A stretch of DNA of 16,354 nucleotides, from positions 1-16,354 of the forward strand of contig CAZKFA010000036.1 of the NCBI GenBank assembly GCA_964551925.1, given 5' to 3'. The position numbers were made by a program, and so were the translations under genes. Positions 7,508-15,664 of the stretch are shown here, one piece after another; the stretch's first letter is position 1, and each line of letters opens with the position of its first letter. This stretch comes from CAZKFA01 sp964551925 (lineage in GTDB: Bacteria; Cyanobacteriota; Vampirovibrionia; LMEP-6097). The notes beneath the pieces are model-generated. The model did no database searches. It saw only the letters and a program-made list of their open reading frames with translations, and had not been told where the DNA came from.

Positions 7508-7540
7508 ACTGGGTATAAAATACTCGATTAAGGTTATCAA
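7508..7540. promoter_or_regulatory. Divergent promoter between rod operon and diguanylate cyclase
   Basis: Only 33 bp separate the two starts. The AT core GTATAAAATAC (7513-7523) offers TATAAA (7514-7519) as a plus-strand -10 and TATTTT (7522-7517) as a minus-strand -10. The plus transcript would have a leader of about 15 nt with AAGG (7530-7533) 7 nt before the ATG. The minus transcript would be nearly leaderless. No consensus -35, sigma-28 or sigma-54 element is evident, so the assignment rests on the -10 boxes alone. Confidence 0.35.
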
Positions 7541-9916
7541 ATGGTTAAGAAAACAGAAAAAACTATCAACCTTATAAAATATTTATCTAGTAACTTAGAC
7601 TTACTAGCCTTAGACTTGGAGTCTTTTTTGGCGGAATTCTTGGATTTATTACTAGAAAGCTTTGAATTTACAGGGGCTTATTTGGTTTCTAACAATTCAG
7701 AAGATTTTTTCTATCCAAAGAGCAATATTACAGACCTTAGCCAAGATCCCAGAGCTCAGACCTTTAACATCGCTTCTTGGGGACAACTTTACATCATAGG
7801 CGAGATAAGCAATCCAGAGTCCATAGAAGAAATTGCGGCTACTTTAAGTTTGTTTTTTGCAAACATAGAACTGAACAGACGAATGTCTGTCACCAACGAG
7901 CTCTCCGCTGTTCTACGTAAGGTTTTCAAGCCTGAACTCGCAATGGAAAAAATCTACACAGCACTCAAAGATTACGCTCAAATCACAGATATCTATTTCT
8001 TCAAAAAAATAATTTCCTTAGAAGATGATGATTTAAACAAAGGTTACAGTTTATTGTTTCATCAAGGAACACATGAAATTGACCTCGACAAAAGTAAAAT
8101 CCTCAACCTCACTGAACTGCAGAAGCACGATTACATTACCAATCGCAATGAGCATATAGATACTTTTATATCTAAGGTCCGAGGACGTGAGTGGGGACAA
8201 ATGATTGTCGTACGCAAACAACCTTGGACAGCGGAATCCAGAGAAATTTTAGAGATTTGTGCAGAACAACTGGCAACGATTTTCAATCAACATGAATTAC
8301 ACTCAGAAAGCTTAACCACAGCACAAAGAGAATTTTTGCTCAATCAAATAACGACAAAGATTCGTGAGTCATTAGTTGTAGATAAAATCATAAACACTGC
8401 TGTACTAGAAGTTGCTCAAGTAATGGGCGCTGAGTCCTGTGGCATCCTAGTATTAAATCGCAAAATAAAAGGTAGTCTCGGACATGCGACATGGTCTATC
8501 GAAGACAAGTATAACTCGTCCATGACTCAATCATTGTATGCGGTTCTAGGAACGGAGTTGCAGCCATCATTAGTGAATCCATCAATTTGCATATCAAACA
8601 CAAAAAGCAGTGACGAATACAAAGAATTATTCCCTCGTGATCTAGAAATCAAATCTTATTTAAGCTGCGGACTATTTGAAGATAGCAGCAAGGAACTAGT
8701 CGGCATTATTGCCGTATCATTCTTTGAGCAGCAACGTTCTTGGTCTTATGATGAGAAGCTTTTACTAGAAGGCGTTGCAAAGCAATTAGAGATAGCTTTA
8801 ATGCAGGCTTCTATCTATCAAGAATCTCAACAAACTAAAAGACAAATGGCGCTATTACATAAACTTAGTAGCGATATTAGAGATAGCCTAGACGTATCGA
8901 TAGTACTAGGACAAATAGCTCGCGGCATTGGCGAAGTTCTAGGACTCAGTCGCTGTTTTGTACGTAGGTTTAATTTCAATGACAAAAACCAAGTCATACT
9001 CAAAACGGAAGAAGAATACTGTTCCACTGGCTTTCAACCAACGTCTGATTTAATTTTTGGATTTGAAAAAGAATGGATCACCGATTTAGCATCACAGGGA
9101 GAAAATCTTGATTCTTTTGCAATGTTAAACATACCTTCCATCAAAGAGAAATTCTCAGAGAACAATCCAGGACTATTTAAAATAGCAGATTTAATTCAAC
9201 TCAAAAGCTATCTCTCTATCCCATTAATAGCTAGAGGCAAAATACTCGGCACTATCAATGTACACCAATGCGACAGAGAGCGTATTTTTCTTGTAGAAGA
9301 AATTGAGTTTATTTTCAGAGTTGGCTCGGAGGCTGCCATAGCACTGGAACATGCGGCTCTATTTGACACAATCAACAAGTTGAACAAAACTGATCCTGAC
9401 ACTGGCTTATATAACAAAAAACACTTTAAAGAATTAGCAACTGAAGAAATTGCTCGCTGCAAAGAGGAAGGTAAAAACGTCTCTTTTATGATGATAGATA
9501 TTGATTATCTAAAAGACATTAATGATGATAGAGAACATGGCGGTCATGATGCCGGAGACGAAGCTATTCAAATCCTGGCTCAAGTTTTAGCAAAGACGGT
9601 CAGGCAGACACCTGTAGATGAAGTCCAAAAACGAGTCTCAGATTTAGTTGGCAGATTTGGTGGTGATGAGTTTATGATTTTTTTACCGAACACCCATATT
9701 GATGATGCCGTTAAAGTAGCCCAAAGAATAGCTAATAATCTCAAACGCTGTAAACACAGCACTTGGCCTAAAGATTTAACTTGCAGCATTGGAGTTTCTG
9801 GGACGCCAAATGATGCTCACGATTATGATATTATGAAATCACAGGCAGATAAAGCTCTATATATTTCTAAATTACAAGGTCGCAACAGAATCAGTTCTAG
9901 CTTACAAATTTCTTAG
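7541..9916 (+). CDS. Diguanylate cyclase with tandem GAF domains
   Basis: Cytosolic 791-residue signalling protein that should make cyclic di-GMP from two GTP. No membrane segment or signal peptide. A degenerate GAF-like region (about 120-250) and two clearer GAF domains (about 270-420 and 440-605) lead into a GGDEF domain (about 612-785). The catalytic signature RFGGDEF is intact (GGDEF at 707-711). RVSD (698-701) sits five residues before it and forms a canonical inhibitory I-site, so product feedback is expected. DIDYLKDIND (653-662) gives the metal and GTP-binding residues. The stretch NDDREHGGHDAGD (661-673) is about three residues longer than the usual NDxYGHxxGD. The GAF domains probably bind a small ligand; which one is not readable. 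Start supported by AAGG 7 nt upstream. Directly abuts mnmE (TAG-ATG) and faces the flagellar rod operon. Confidence 0.93.
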   Translation: MVKKTEKTINLIKYLSSNLDLLALDLESFLAEFLDLLLESFEFTGAYLVSNNSEDFFYPKSNITDLSQDPRAQTFNIASWGQLYIIGEISNPESIEEIAATLSLFFANIELNRRMSVTNELSAVLRKVFKPELAMEKIYTALKDYAQITDIYFFKKIISLEDDDLNKGYSLLFHQGTHEIDLDKSKILNLTELQKHDYITNRNEHIDTFISKVRGREWGQMIVVRKQPWTAESREILEICAEQLATIFNQHELHSESLTTAQREFLLNQITTKIRESLVVDKIINTAVLEVAQVMGAESCGILVLNRKIKGSLGHATWSIEDKYNSSMTQSLYAVLGTELQPSLVNPSICISNTKSSDEYKELFPRDLEIKSYLSCGLFEDSSKELVGIIAVSFFEQQRSWSYDEKLLLEGVAKQLEIALMQASIYQESQQTKRQMALLHKLSSDIRDSLDVSIVLGQIARGIGEVLGLSRCFVRRFNFNDKNQVILKTEEEYCSTGFQPTSDLIFGFEKEWITDLASQGENLDSFAMLNIPSIKEKFSENNPGLFKIADLIQLKSYLSIPLIARGKILGTINVHQCDRERIFLVEEIEFIFRVGSEAAIALEHAALFDTINKLNKTDPDTGLYNKKHFKELATEEIARCKEEGKNVSFMMIDIDYLKDINDDREHGGHDAGDEAIQILAQVLAKTVRQTPVDEVQKRVSDLVGRFGGDEFMIFLPNTHIDDAVKVAQRIANNLKRCKHSTWPKDLTCSIGVSGTPNDAHDYDIMKSQADKALYISKLQGRNRISSSLQIS

Positions 9917-11215
9917 ATGTCAACAATCGCTGCTATTATAACCGCTCCCAGCAAAGCTGCTGTATCCATCATCAAAATCAGTGGCGAGGATAGTTTTAGG
10001 ATAGTAGAGAAACTAACTAATAAAACTTTTACCGCACGTATGATGCAATTAGCTTGGATTTGTGATCCTAGCAGCAACGCTCACATTGATCAAGCTCTAG
10101 TCCTACCATTTCGCGCACCTCACAGTTACACAGGTGAAGATATCATAGAGATACATCTACACGGTGGTGTTTGGCTTACAGAGAAGGTTCTAAGTTTAGT
10201 CCTAGAACAAGGTGCTGTACTAGCTAAAGCCGGCGAATTCACAGAAAGAGCCTTTCTTAATCACAAAATAGACCTATCACAGGCAGAAGCCATTATGGAT
10301 CTAATTGAAGCTCGCACTAGCACAGCAGGTAACAACGCAATCAAATTATACGAAGGCTATCTTGGCAAAGAAATATTTATCATCAGAGAGCGATTGCTCA
10401 ACCTACTTGGTGCTTTAACTGCAGCGATTGATTTTCCAGATGAAGTTGGTGATTATAATCCAGCTAAGTTTCGCCAGATAACCAATGAAGTTATTGCACA
10501 AATAGATCAACTCTTAGCTGGTGAACAAGATGGGCACATCTTACGCAACGGCTACAAAGTTGCCATAATCGGCAATCCTAACGTAGGCAAATCTACATTA
10601 CTCAACACACTTCTACGCAAGGAAAGAGCGATAGTAACTGAGATTGCTGGTACTACTCGTGATCTCATCGAAGAGTCATACAGTCTCAATGGTATGCCAA
10701 TCATCTTGCTTGATACAGCTGGACTCCGTGAGAGTGATGACAGAGTTGAGAAAATTGGTATTCAAAAAACTCTTGAAGTAATAGAACAAGCAGATTTAAT
10801 TTTACATTTGCAGGATTTAAGCAAAACAGAACAAACAAACTTCAAACATCATGGCAAAGAAGTAATAAGGATTGGCACCAAAGCAGATCTTAATTCAGAA
10901 TTGAAATTAGACTGTGATATTCAGATCTCTGCGGTTAAGAATCACAATATAGATACACTGAAAGAAATGATATTCCGCAAGATTACAGACAGCTCTATAA
11001 TTAACAGTACGGTCAAAATCAATCATCGCCAAGCTGATATACTACGTAAAACAAAAAACGCCTTGCTATCAAGCCTAGAAGCCTCTAGTGAGACTATAGA
11101 CTTCTGGACCATAGACTTAAGGCAAGCAATTATCTATTTGGGAGAAATTACGGGTGAAACCCTAAGCGAAGAACTTCTAGATAATATTTTCGGGAGATTC
11201 TGTATAGGGAAATAG
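9917..11215 (+). CDS. mnmE: tRNA modification GTPase MnmE
   Basis: With MnmG it installs the 5-aminomethyl-type group on wobble uridine U34 of several tRNAs. Of its 432 residues, the first 120 or so form the tetrahydrofolate-binding domain (STIAAIIT at 2-9, HSYTGEDIIEIHLHGG at 69-84). A helical domain follows with an inserted G domain: P-loop GNPNVGKS (219-226), GTTRD (245-249), DTAG (266-269) and G4 TKAD (321-324). The C-terminal CIGK (429-432) carries the catalytic cysteine. The N-terminal glycine-rich stretch after ITAP is SKAAVSIIKISG, less glycine-rich than usual. The G domain is slightly short, consistent with the total of 432 against about 450. The ATG follows the cyclase stop with no gap and no Shine-Dalgarno, so translational coupling is likely. 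Confidence 0.96.
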   Translation: MSTIAAIITAPSKAAVSIIKISGEDSFRIVEKLTNKTFTARMMQLAWICDPSSNAHIDQALVLPFRAPHSYTGEDIIEIHLHGGVWLTEKVLSLVLEQGAVLAKAGEFTERAFLNHKIDLSQAEAIMDLIEARTSTAGNNAIKLYEGYLGKEIFIIRERLLNLLGALTAAIDFPDEVGDYNPAKFRQITNEVIAQIDQLLAGEQDGHILRNGYKVAIIGNPNVGKSTLLNTLLRKERAIVTEIAGTTRDLIEESYSLNGMPIILLDTAGLRESDDRVEKIGIQKTLEVIEQADLILHLQDLSKTEQTNFKHHGKEVIRIGTKADLNSELKLDCDIQISAVKNHNIDTLKEMIFRKITDSSIINSTVKINHRQADILRKTKNALLSSLEASSETIDFWTIDLRQAIIYLGEITGETLSEELLDNIFGRFCIGK

Positions 11216-11242
11216 GGGATGTTAGGATTTTGACAGAACCCT

Positions 11243-13273
11243 ATGTCTATAAGCAAATATATTTCTAATTTTGGCAAAAATATCCTCTGGGCCAATTCAA
11301 TTGCCCTCGCGTGGAGTTGGGGATTAGGACTTTTCCTAGCCGTACAAATTGCGATTCAATTTGGTTTCGACGCCTTAATCAAATTCGCTACTATAGATGC
11401 AATTGGACTTACCTTATTTGGATTAGTAAATGCTTACCTTAGTCGCAAAGAAAGTGGTCTTGATTATGAAACAAAGTTTTTCAACCGCGCCAAAAATTTT
11501 AAATTTGCCTTATTGTTCTATCAATTTATAGCAATAGCTCTAACTCTCTATGCAACATTGAAATATATAACCCTTCCTCTACAAATCTTCTCTATCCTTG
11601 TCTGCACTATGTTTATCGGTGCTGTTATTTTCCTTGGAGAAGAATTCTCAATTAGTCGCATAAAATACAGCCACGCATTTTTCGGAATACTAATTCTAAC
11701 CAGCCTAATCGTGCTAATCAATTCTTCCTTATTTAGCCCAAGTTCATCAATGTTCACAGCAGCTCTCAATTCTGGCTCTGATGGGCTGCATGCTCAATTT
11801 GCTATAGACCATGCTCCACTCAGAGACTGGATTACACAAGCGTACAACTATCAGCCTTTATATAAATTCGAGTCTAGCTTTACCATGTTCTTATTTGGGA
11901 TACCTGTTTTAATTGGATTCCTGTGTGGTCCTTGGTTAGACTTGCAAAACTGGCAAAGGGTTATTCAAATCAAAAAAGAAAAACTCTCAGTCTCCACAAG
12001 TTATATTTTTGCAGGATTATTTTTCTGGTTGATAATTATGATTGATGGCATGCTCGCAATTGCTTGCTATCAATATGCTCAAAACTTACTACCAAGTGCC
12101 ATTGCTGGCATATCAAACTTTGAACCCAACAGCTTATTCTATTCAGCTAAAGCTGTTATCACTCTTGTACTAAATGCTAATCCTGCTTTTCATAATTTAC
12201 TCGGCTTCTATGTTCTATTTATAGGATTAGCATCACTCGCCACTTATGATAGTGGTTATATTGCCTACAAATGGTACACAACACAAATAATTAAAGACTC
12301 TAAAAATATAATCCTCTCATTTATACCAAGTAAGTTAGTCTGTTCACCAGTACCAATGTTCTTTTTGATTATCGTTACCTCTACAATAACACTTCATTTC
12401 AGTGAATTTGGGCGTTTCGTTGCAATGTTCGATGCTCGCTTACAAAAATTCTTCAACTTTGAACTTGAGTACTATATCGCATTTTTTGCTTCTTTCTTCG
12501 TAGTTTATTCAGTTGCTTTTTTCCGCAGCCTTTATTTCCAAAAAAACTTCTCCGCTCTCAAATTATTTGCAACAGCTCTCGCCAGTATTGCGGTGTTTGG
12601 CATTGGATATTTTAGTGAGAATATTGGATTAATGGCTACCGCTTCACTCTTACCATTTATCTACGCCAATTTTCTCAACACACAAACAGACGAAATTGAA
12701 CCTCTAAGTAGTATCAGCAGTGACCAGAACCCACCTCTTATTAACAGCATAGAGTTCAAAGTCAGTGAAATAAAGCCTTCTCAATTAATCAACTTGCCAG
12801 AAGGTGCCCAAGCGGTATCTCTCAAAGGCTGCTATATTCAAGACGGCTGGTTCTCACATCAATTCATCCCAACTTACCAGGACACTAATTCAGTAGGTAA
12901 TGTTTATTTTGCAATGTATTTAATGTGGGTTGGTAAAACTAGAGAATTATTCTTCACACATGCAATACCAGAATTCAACCCAAAGACATCTCAATATCTA
13001 ATTCTTACACGTGGTATCGAGCATAAGTTTGTCAAAGAAATCAAAGAATTTGACGAAGTTGTAATTCAAATCAAAATTGGTGATTACAATCGCAAGTTTG
13101 TAACTTTAGAACATCGCATCTTAGATTCACATGGTGATACTGTTGGCAAAGGCAAACAGAGTCTTATGTTCGTAGATTCTCAAAACTATTCTCTAATTGA
13201 TTTACCAGCACAAGTTCAGCAAAGCTTTATTCCTTACGTTACAGAGCGCAAGGCATTTGTTAGTGATTTTTGA
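11243..13273 (+). CDS. Polytopic membrane protein fused to a hotdog thioesterase-like domain
   Basis: A 676-residue protein of two parts. Residues 1-478 hold roughly 12 hydrophobic helices (for example 17-40, 50-66, 87-131, 145-163, 252-278, 368-388, 409-428, 437-476). The loop GPWLDLQNWQRVIQIKKEK (229-247) and the WSWGLGLF segment (24-31) recall sodium/solute-symporter-like carriers, but I cannot assign a family. After a polar linker (480-500), residues 500-676 look like a 4HBT hotdog domain. It shows DTNSVGNVYFAMYLMW (547-562) then VGKTRE (563-568), plus GKGKQSLMFVD near the end. As I recall, enediyne-type thioesterases such as CalE7 use Asn, Tyr and Arg with spacings of 10 and 8 residues; here Asn549, Tyr559 and Arg567 keep both. 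No polyketide synthase is nearby. The start lies 27 bp after mnmE, and a perfect terminator follows. Function unknown; the domain split is my reading. Confidence 0.7.
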   Translation: MSISKYISNFGKNILWANSIALAWSWGLGLFLAVQIAIQFGFDALIKFATIDAIGLTLFGLVNAYLSRKESGLDYETKFFNRAKNFKFALLFYQFIAIALTLYATLKYITLPLQIFSILVCTMFIGAVIFLGEEFSISRIKYSHAFFGILILTSLIVLINSSLFSPSSSMFTAALNSGSDGLHAQFAIDHAPLRDWITQAYNYQPLYKFESSFTMFLFGIPVLIGFLCGPWLDLQNWQRVIQIKKEKLSVSTSYIFAGLFFWLIIMIDGMLAIACYQYAQNLLPSAIAGISNFEPNSLFYSAKAVITLVLNANPAFHNLLGFYVLFIGLASLATYDSGYIAYKWYTTQIIKDSKNIILSFIPSKLVCSPVPMFFLIIVTSTITLHFSEFGRFVAMFDARLQKFFNFELEYYIAFFASFFVVYSVAFFRSLYFQKNFSALKLFATALASIAVFGIGYFSENIGLMATASLLPFIYANFLNTQTDEIEPLSSISSDQNPPLINSIEFKVSEIKPSQLINLPEGAQAVSLKGCYIQDGWFSHQFIPTYQDTNSVGNVYFAMYLMWVGKTRELFFTHAIPEFNPKTSQYLILTRGIEHKFVKEIKEFDEVVIQIKIGDYNRKFVTLEHRILDSHGDTVGKGKQSLMFVDSQNYSLIDLPAQVQQSFIPYVTERKAFVSDF

Positions 13274-13312
13274 GTTACCAGTTTTACGTAAGGATCAGTA
13301 CCCTTATCCCCA

Positions 13313-13354
13313 AAAAGAAGAATAGGTACCCAAATGGGTACCTATTCTTCTTTT
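13313..13354. terminator. Bidirectional Rho-independent terminator
   Basis: Perfect 19-bp stem (13313-13331 with 13336-13354) around the 4-nt loop AAAT. The stem ends in TTTT on the plus strand and in TTTTT on the minus strand. It ends the cyclase-mnmE-membrane-thioesterase unit rightwards and the tRNA-Asp transcript leftwards, lying 3 bp from the encoded CCA. Confidence 0.9.
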
Positions 13355-13357
13355 AAA

Positions 13358-13434
13358 TGGCGGAGACGAAGGGACTTGAACCCTCGACCCCCTGCGTGAC
13401 AGACAGGTGCTCTAACCAACTGAGCTACGCCTCC
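13358..13434 (-). tRNA. tRNA-Asp (GUC), CCA encoded
   Basis: The 77 nt on the minus strand fold as a standard cloverleaf. The acceptor stem is GGAGGCG (13434-13428) with CGTCTCC (13368-13362). The D arm is GCTCAGTTGGTTAGAGC. The anticodon stem CCTGT/GCAGG encloses loop CTGTCAC with anticodon GTC (13400-13398). The T arm contains GGTTCAAGTCC. The discriminator base is G, followed by the encoded CCA (13360-13358). G discriminator and GUC anticodon both fit aspartate. It is followed by the bidirectional terminator and preceded by a partial copy of its own 5' end. Confidence 0.97.
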
Positions 13435-13455
13435 ATTTTCTAGTTCTCTCAAACG

Positions 13456-13498
13456 AGCACCTAGTGCTACTCTTTCGAGTCGTCGCAGCTGACGCTGC
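13456..13498 (-). other. Three tandem hairpins upstream of tRNA-Asp
   Basis: Read on the plus strand: AGCAC-cta-GTGCT (13456-13468), directly followed by ACTC-tttc-GAGT (13469-13480; on the minus strand a GAAA tetraloop) and GCAGC-tgac-GCTGC (13485-13498). They occupy almost the whole spacer between the intact tRNA and its partial duplicate. The GC content of this short block is above its surroundings. They would lie in the 5' leader of the tRNA precursor if transcription starts upstream of the duplicate. Confidence 0.55.
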
Positions 13499-13502
13499 AA
13501 CT

Positions 13503-13522
13503 CAACTGAGCTACGCCTCCAT
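13503..13522 (-). pseudogene. Duplicated 5' end of tRNA-Asp
   Basis: These 20 bases are identical to 13417-13436, that is the first 18 nt of tRNA-Asp (acceptor 5' strand and start of the D arm) plus two flanking bases, in the same orientation and 86 bp upstream. After this point the sequence no longer follows a tRNA: there is no anticodon arm, T arm or matching acceptor 3' strand. It is a truncated tRNA copy, perhaps left by recombination or by loss of an integrated element. Confidence 0.75.
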
Positions 13523-13616
13523 ATTCCAGATCTCTGAAAGAAATCTGACCAGATCTTACGATCCGGGTTAAAATATTACCATAAGAAAGGTTTTTTTGTA
13601 ATCAGAAAGCAAATCA
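13523..13616 (+). other. Intergenic region ahead of the secreted-protein gene
   Basis: No gene is seen. It contains a direct repeat CCAGATCT (13526-13533 and 13549-13556) and an AT-rich segment TTAAAATATTA (13568-13578) that could hold a -10 for the downstream gene, with TCTGAC (13544-13549) as a weak -35 candidate. No Shine-Dalgarno precedes the ATG at 13617; AAGG at 13587-13590 is too distant. It should also contain the promoter for the leftward tRNA-Asp transcript, which I could not place. Confidence 0.3.
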
Positions 13617-14690
13617 ATGAGAATATTCTTAACTTTAAAGCAATCTTTGCCCAGAACAATCAGCATATTACTAATTGTCATTATATTTTGCAATCAAACT
13701 AGCCTTGCTAATCAACGACTCAAAACAGGAATTAGCGTCGAAGAATCTCAAGGCAAAAAAATCACCCTCATACCAGAATCAATACTAGATACAGAACTTC
13801 TACTAGAGGGAGATTATTTTAGTGCTTGGATTAATAACGATAGTAGTATTACATTAGCACTGCCGACTGGTTCTAGAGTCATTGGTTCAATTAGCCAAAT
13901 CTCCAAAAGCAAATCTTTCAACAGAGGCGCTCGAATCAATGTCGAGGTAACAAATATCCTTTACCCAGATGGAACCTTAGTAAAAGCCTCTGGCAAGCTT
14001 TCAAGTAGCGCTGACTGGCAAGAACATCCAGATCCTAGCCCACTCAAAAACCAAGCTGTCAAATTTGTTTCAGCAAGCTCAAAAGCAATCGCTGCCTCAA
14101 TGGTAGGAGCTGTTGATACTATTCAATATACTGGTCTTGGCACAGCCATTATGACAAGCGGACTCTCTGTTGCAGTAGGAGCTGGACTTGGATTAGGTTT
14201 AGGCTTATTTGGTTTAGCTCGAGCTGATGGTCAAGAGATCGTCAGTAGTGGTTTCTATGCCGTGCCATTCAAGGTAGACACAGAGATCATTGCCGCAACA
14301 ACTACTGCAAGTATCGGTCAAAAACTAGAACCTTTTAATATTGAACAAATGGGTATCAACGTCCAAGTCAAAGATATTCATAAATTATATTCAAAAGACT
14401 TCGGAGACTTCTTGGTGTTTAACATCAACCTCACCAATCATAGTGATAGAAAGCTTTTCCTAGGGGACTTCGTACTTAGCTCAAACAACAATATTATTCC
14501 AATACTCAACAACCCTCTAATTAGCAATGATGGTTTCAGAAGCCTAGCATTAGAAGCTTCAAGCAACTTCAAAATCTCTTTTAGCCTTGGGGATCTACGT
14601 AGAGCTAAAGATTACAAATTAATGCTACTTGACGCTGTCACTCAGGAGATCGTAGCCAATACTGATGTAGACATCAGCTCATTTTTATAA
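13617..14690 (+). CDS. Secreted or periplasmic protein of unknown function
   Basis: I do not recognise this 357-residue protein. It begins with a good signal peptide: basic n-region, hydrophobic core at 15-25 and likely cleavage after SLA (29-31). The mature part opens with a beta-rich region. The stretch ITLALPTGSRVIGSISQISK (78-97) and LYPDGTLVKASGKL (115-128) faintly recall the TrbI/VirB10-like beta domain, but too weakly for a call. Residues 172-201 are a glycine-alternating apolar stretch (AVGAGLGLGLGLFGLA) that could be a membrane or outer-membrane insertion helix or a structural glycine zipper. The C-terminal part (245-355) looks like another beta domain. The final 49 bp overlap dusB on the opposite strand. 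Monocistronic as far as seen. Confidence 0.8.
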   Translation: MRIFLTLKQSLPRTISILLIVIIFCNQTSLANQRLKTGISVEESQGKKITLIPESILDTELLLEGDYFSAWINNDSSITLALPTGSRVIGSISQISKSKSFNRGARINVEVTNILYPDGTLVKASGKLSSSADWQEHPDPSPLKNQAVKFVSASSKAIAASMVGAVDTIQYTGLGTAIMTSGLSVAVGAGLGLGLGLFGLARADGQEIVSSGFYAVPFKVDTEIIAATTTASIGQKLEPFNIEQMGINVQVKDIHKLYSKDFGDFLVFNINLTNHSDRKLFLGDFVLSSNNNIIPILNNPLISNDGFRSLALEASSNFKISFSLGDLRRAKDYKLMLLDAVTQEIVANTDVDISSFL

Positions 14691-15664
14691 TCTAACAAAA
14701 TAGCTTCGGCTTCTTTATATGAATTGATTTGATTGATCTTAGAGCGCAATGTTGCTGCACCAACTAGACCAGCAGTATAACTATTAATATGCCTACGACT
14801 TTCTTGGATACCAGTGTAATCACCCTTATACGCAACTAATAAGCGACAATGTTTAAGAGCCAAATCAACACGCTCCTCTGGACTCGGTTCTGGGAGCAAG
14901 TCCCCTGTCATCAAATAATGATTAACTTGCTTGCTAAACCATGGCTTACCAATAGTAGCCCTAGCAATCGCAATGCCAGCAGCACCAGTCACAGTTAGAA
15001 TTTTTTTAGCATCAGCTATTGACTTAACATCTCCATTAGCAAATATCGGAATCTTTACAGCGGCGACAACATCTTTAATCAAATCCCAATTAGCAGAGCC
15101 TTCATATTTTTGTGCTCGAGTTCTACCATGAATTGTCATTGCCTTGACACCAAGCCCCTCAAAACGCCTAGCAAGATCAACAACATTCAAACTTTCAGAA
15201 CACCACCCCAAGCGAGTCTTAACAGTAACAGGTAAATTAGTAGCTTGTACAACGGCTGCCACAATGCTAGCAGCTAGCTCTGGCTCTCTCATCAAAGCCG
15301 CTCCATCTTGACCTTTGACAATTTTGGCCACAGGACAGCCCATATTGATATCAACAAAAGCCGCTCCCTGAGCCTCTGCTATCTTAGCAGCCTCAGCCAT
15401 AACCTCTGGCTCATGGCCAAATAATTGTATACCTGTCAACTCTTCTCCATCTGGGATCTCCATACGTAGAGTATGTTGATGCTCCAGTTGTTTTTTTTGT
15501 GCATGGATCAAAGCCTTAGAACTAAGCATCTCTGTTGCTAATAAAACATTTGGATCAAACTCTCTAGCCAATTGCCGGTAAACCAAATCAGTAACCCCTG
15601 CCATTGGCGGAATATAGATTCTGCCATGCAAACTTATGTCGCCGATTTTGATTTCAGTTAGCAT
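14642..15664 (-). CDS. dusB: tRNA-dihydrouridine synthase, DusB-like
   Basis: FMN-dependent enzyme that reduces uridines in the tRNA D loop using NADPH. The 340 residues show the TIM-barrel landmarks: PPMAGVTD (19-26, FMN site), GIQLFG (78-83), DINMGCPV (105-112) with catalytic Cys110, VKTRLGW (148-154), TIHGRTRAQKYEGSANW (177-193) and FANGDV (208-213). The IARATIGKPWF segment (233-243) is typical of the DusB group, and a helical tRNA-binding domain completes the C-terminus. Length is normal. The ATG follows the holB stop with no spacer, and AGGA (15676-15679) is 11 nt upstream, inside holB. Co-transcribed with holB. Family is certain; DusB rather than another Dus subfamily is inferred from the motif style. 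Confidence 0.93.
   Translation of the reverse strand: MLTEIKIGDISLHGRIYIPPMAGVTDLVYRQLAREFDPNVLLATEMLSSKALIHAQKKQLEHQHTLRMEIPDGEELTGIQLFGHEPEVMAEAAKIAEAQGAAFVDINMGCPVAKIVKGQDGAALMREPELAASIVAAVVQATNLPVTVKTRLGWCSESLNVVDLARRFEGLGVKAMTIHGRTRAQKYEGSANWDLIKDVVAAVKIPIFANGDVKSIADAKKILTVTGAAGIAIARATIGKPWFSKQVNHYLMTGDLLPEPSPEERVDLALKHCRLLVAYKGDYTGIQESRRHINSYTAGLVGAATLRSKINQINSYKEAEAILLDYKNELMSTSVLATIS

Noticed and set aside
7538..7540. TTG start for the FlgF-like gene, abutting the divergent ATG
   Set aside because: It adds 11 residues without family support; the ATG at 7507 places the conserved N-terminal helix correctly.
11243..13273. An enediyne or polyketide gene cluster
   Set aside because: Only the hotdog domain resembles that pathway. 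No polyketide synthase or tailoring gene is present; neighbours are mnmE and a tRNA.
13358..13522. An integrated mobile element at the tRNA gene
   Set aside because: No integrase gene is nearby, the duplicated part is the 5' rather than the usual 3' end of the tRNA, and only 86 bp separate the copies.
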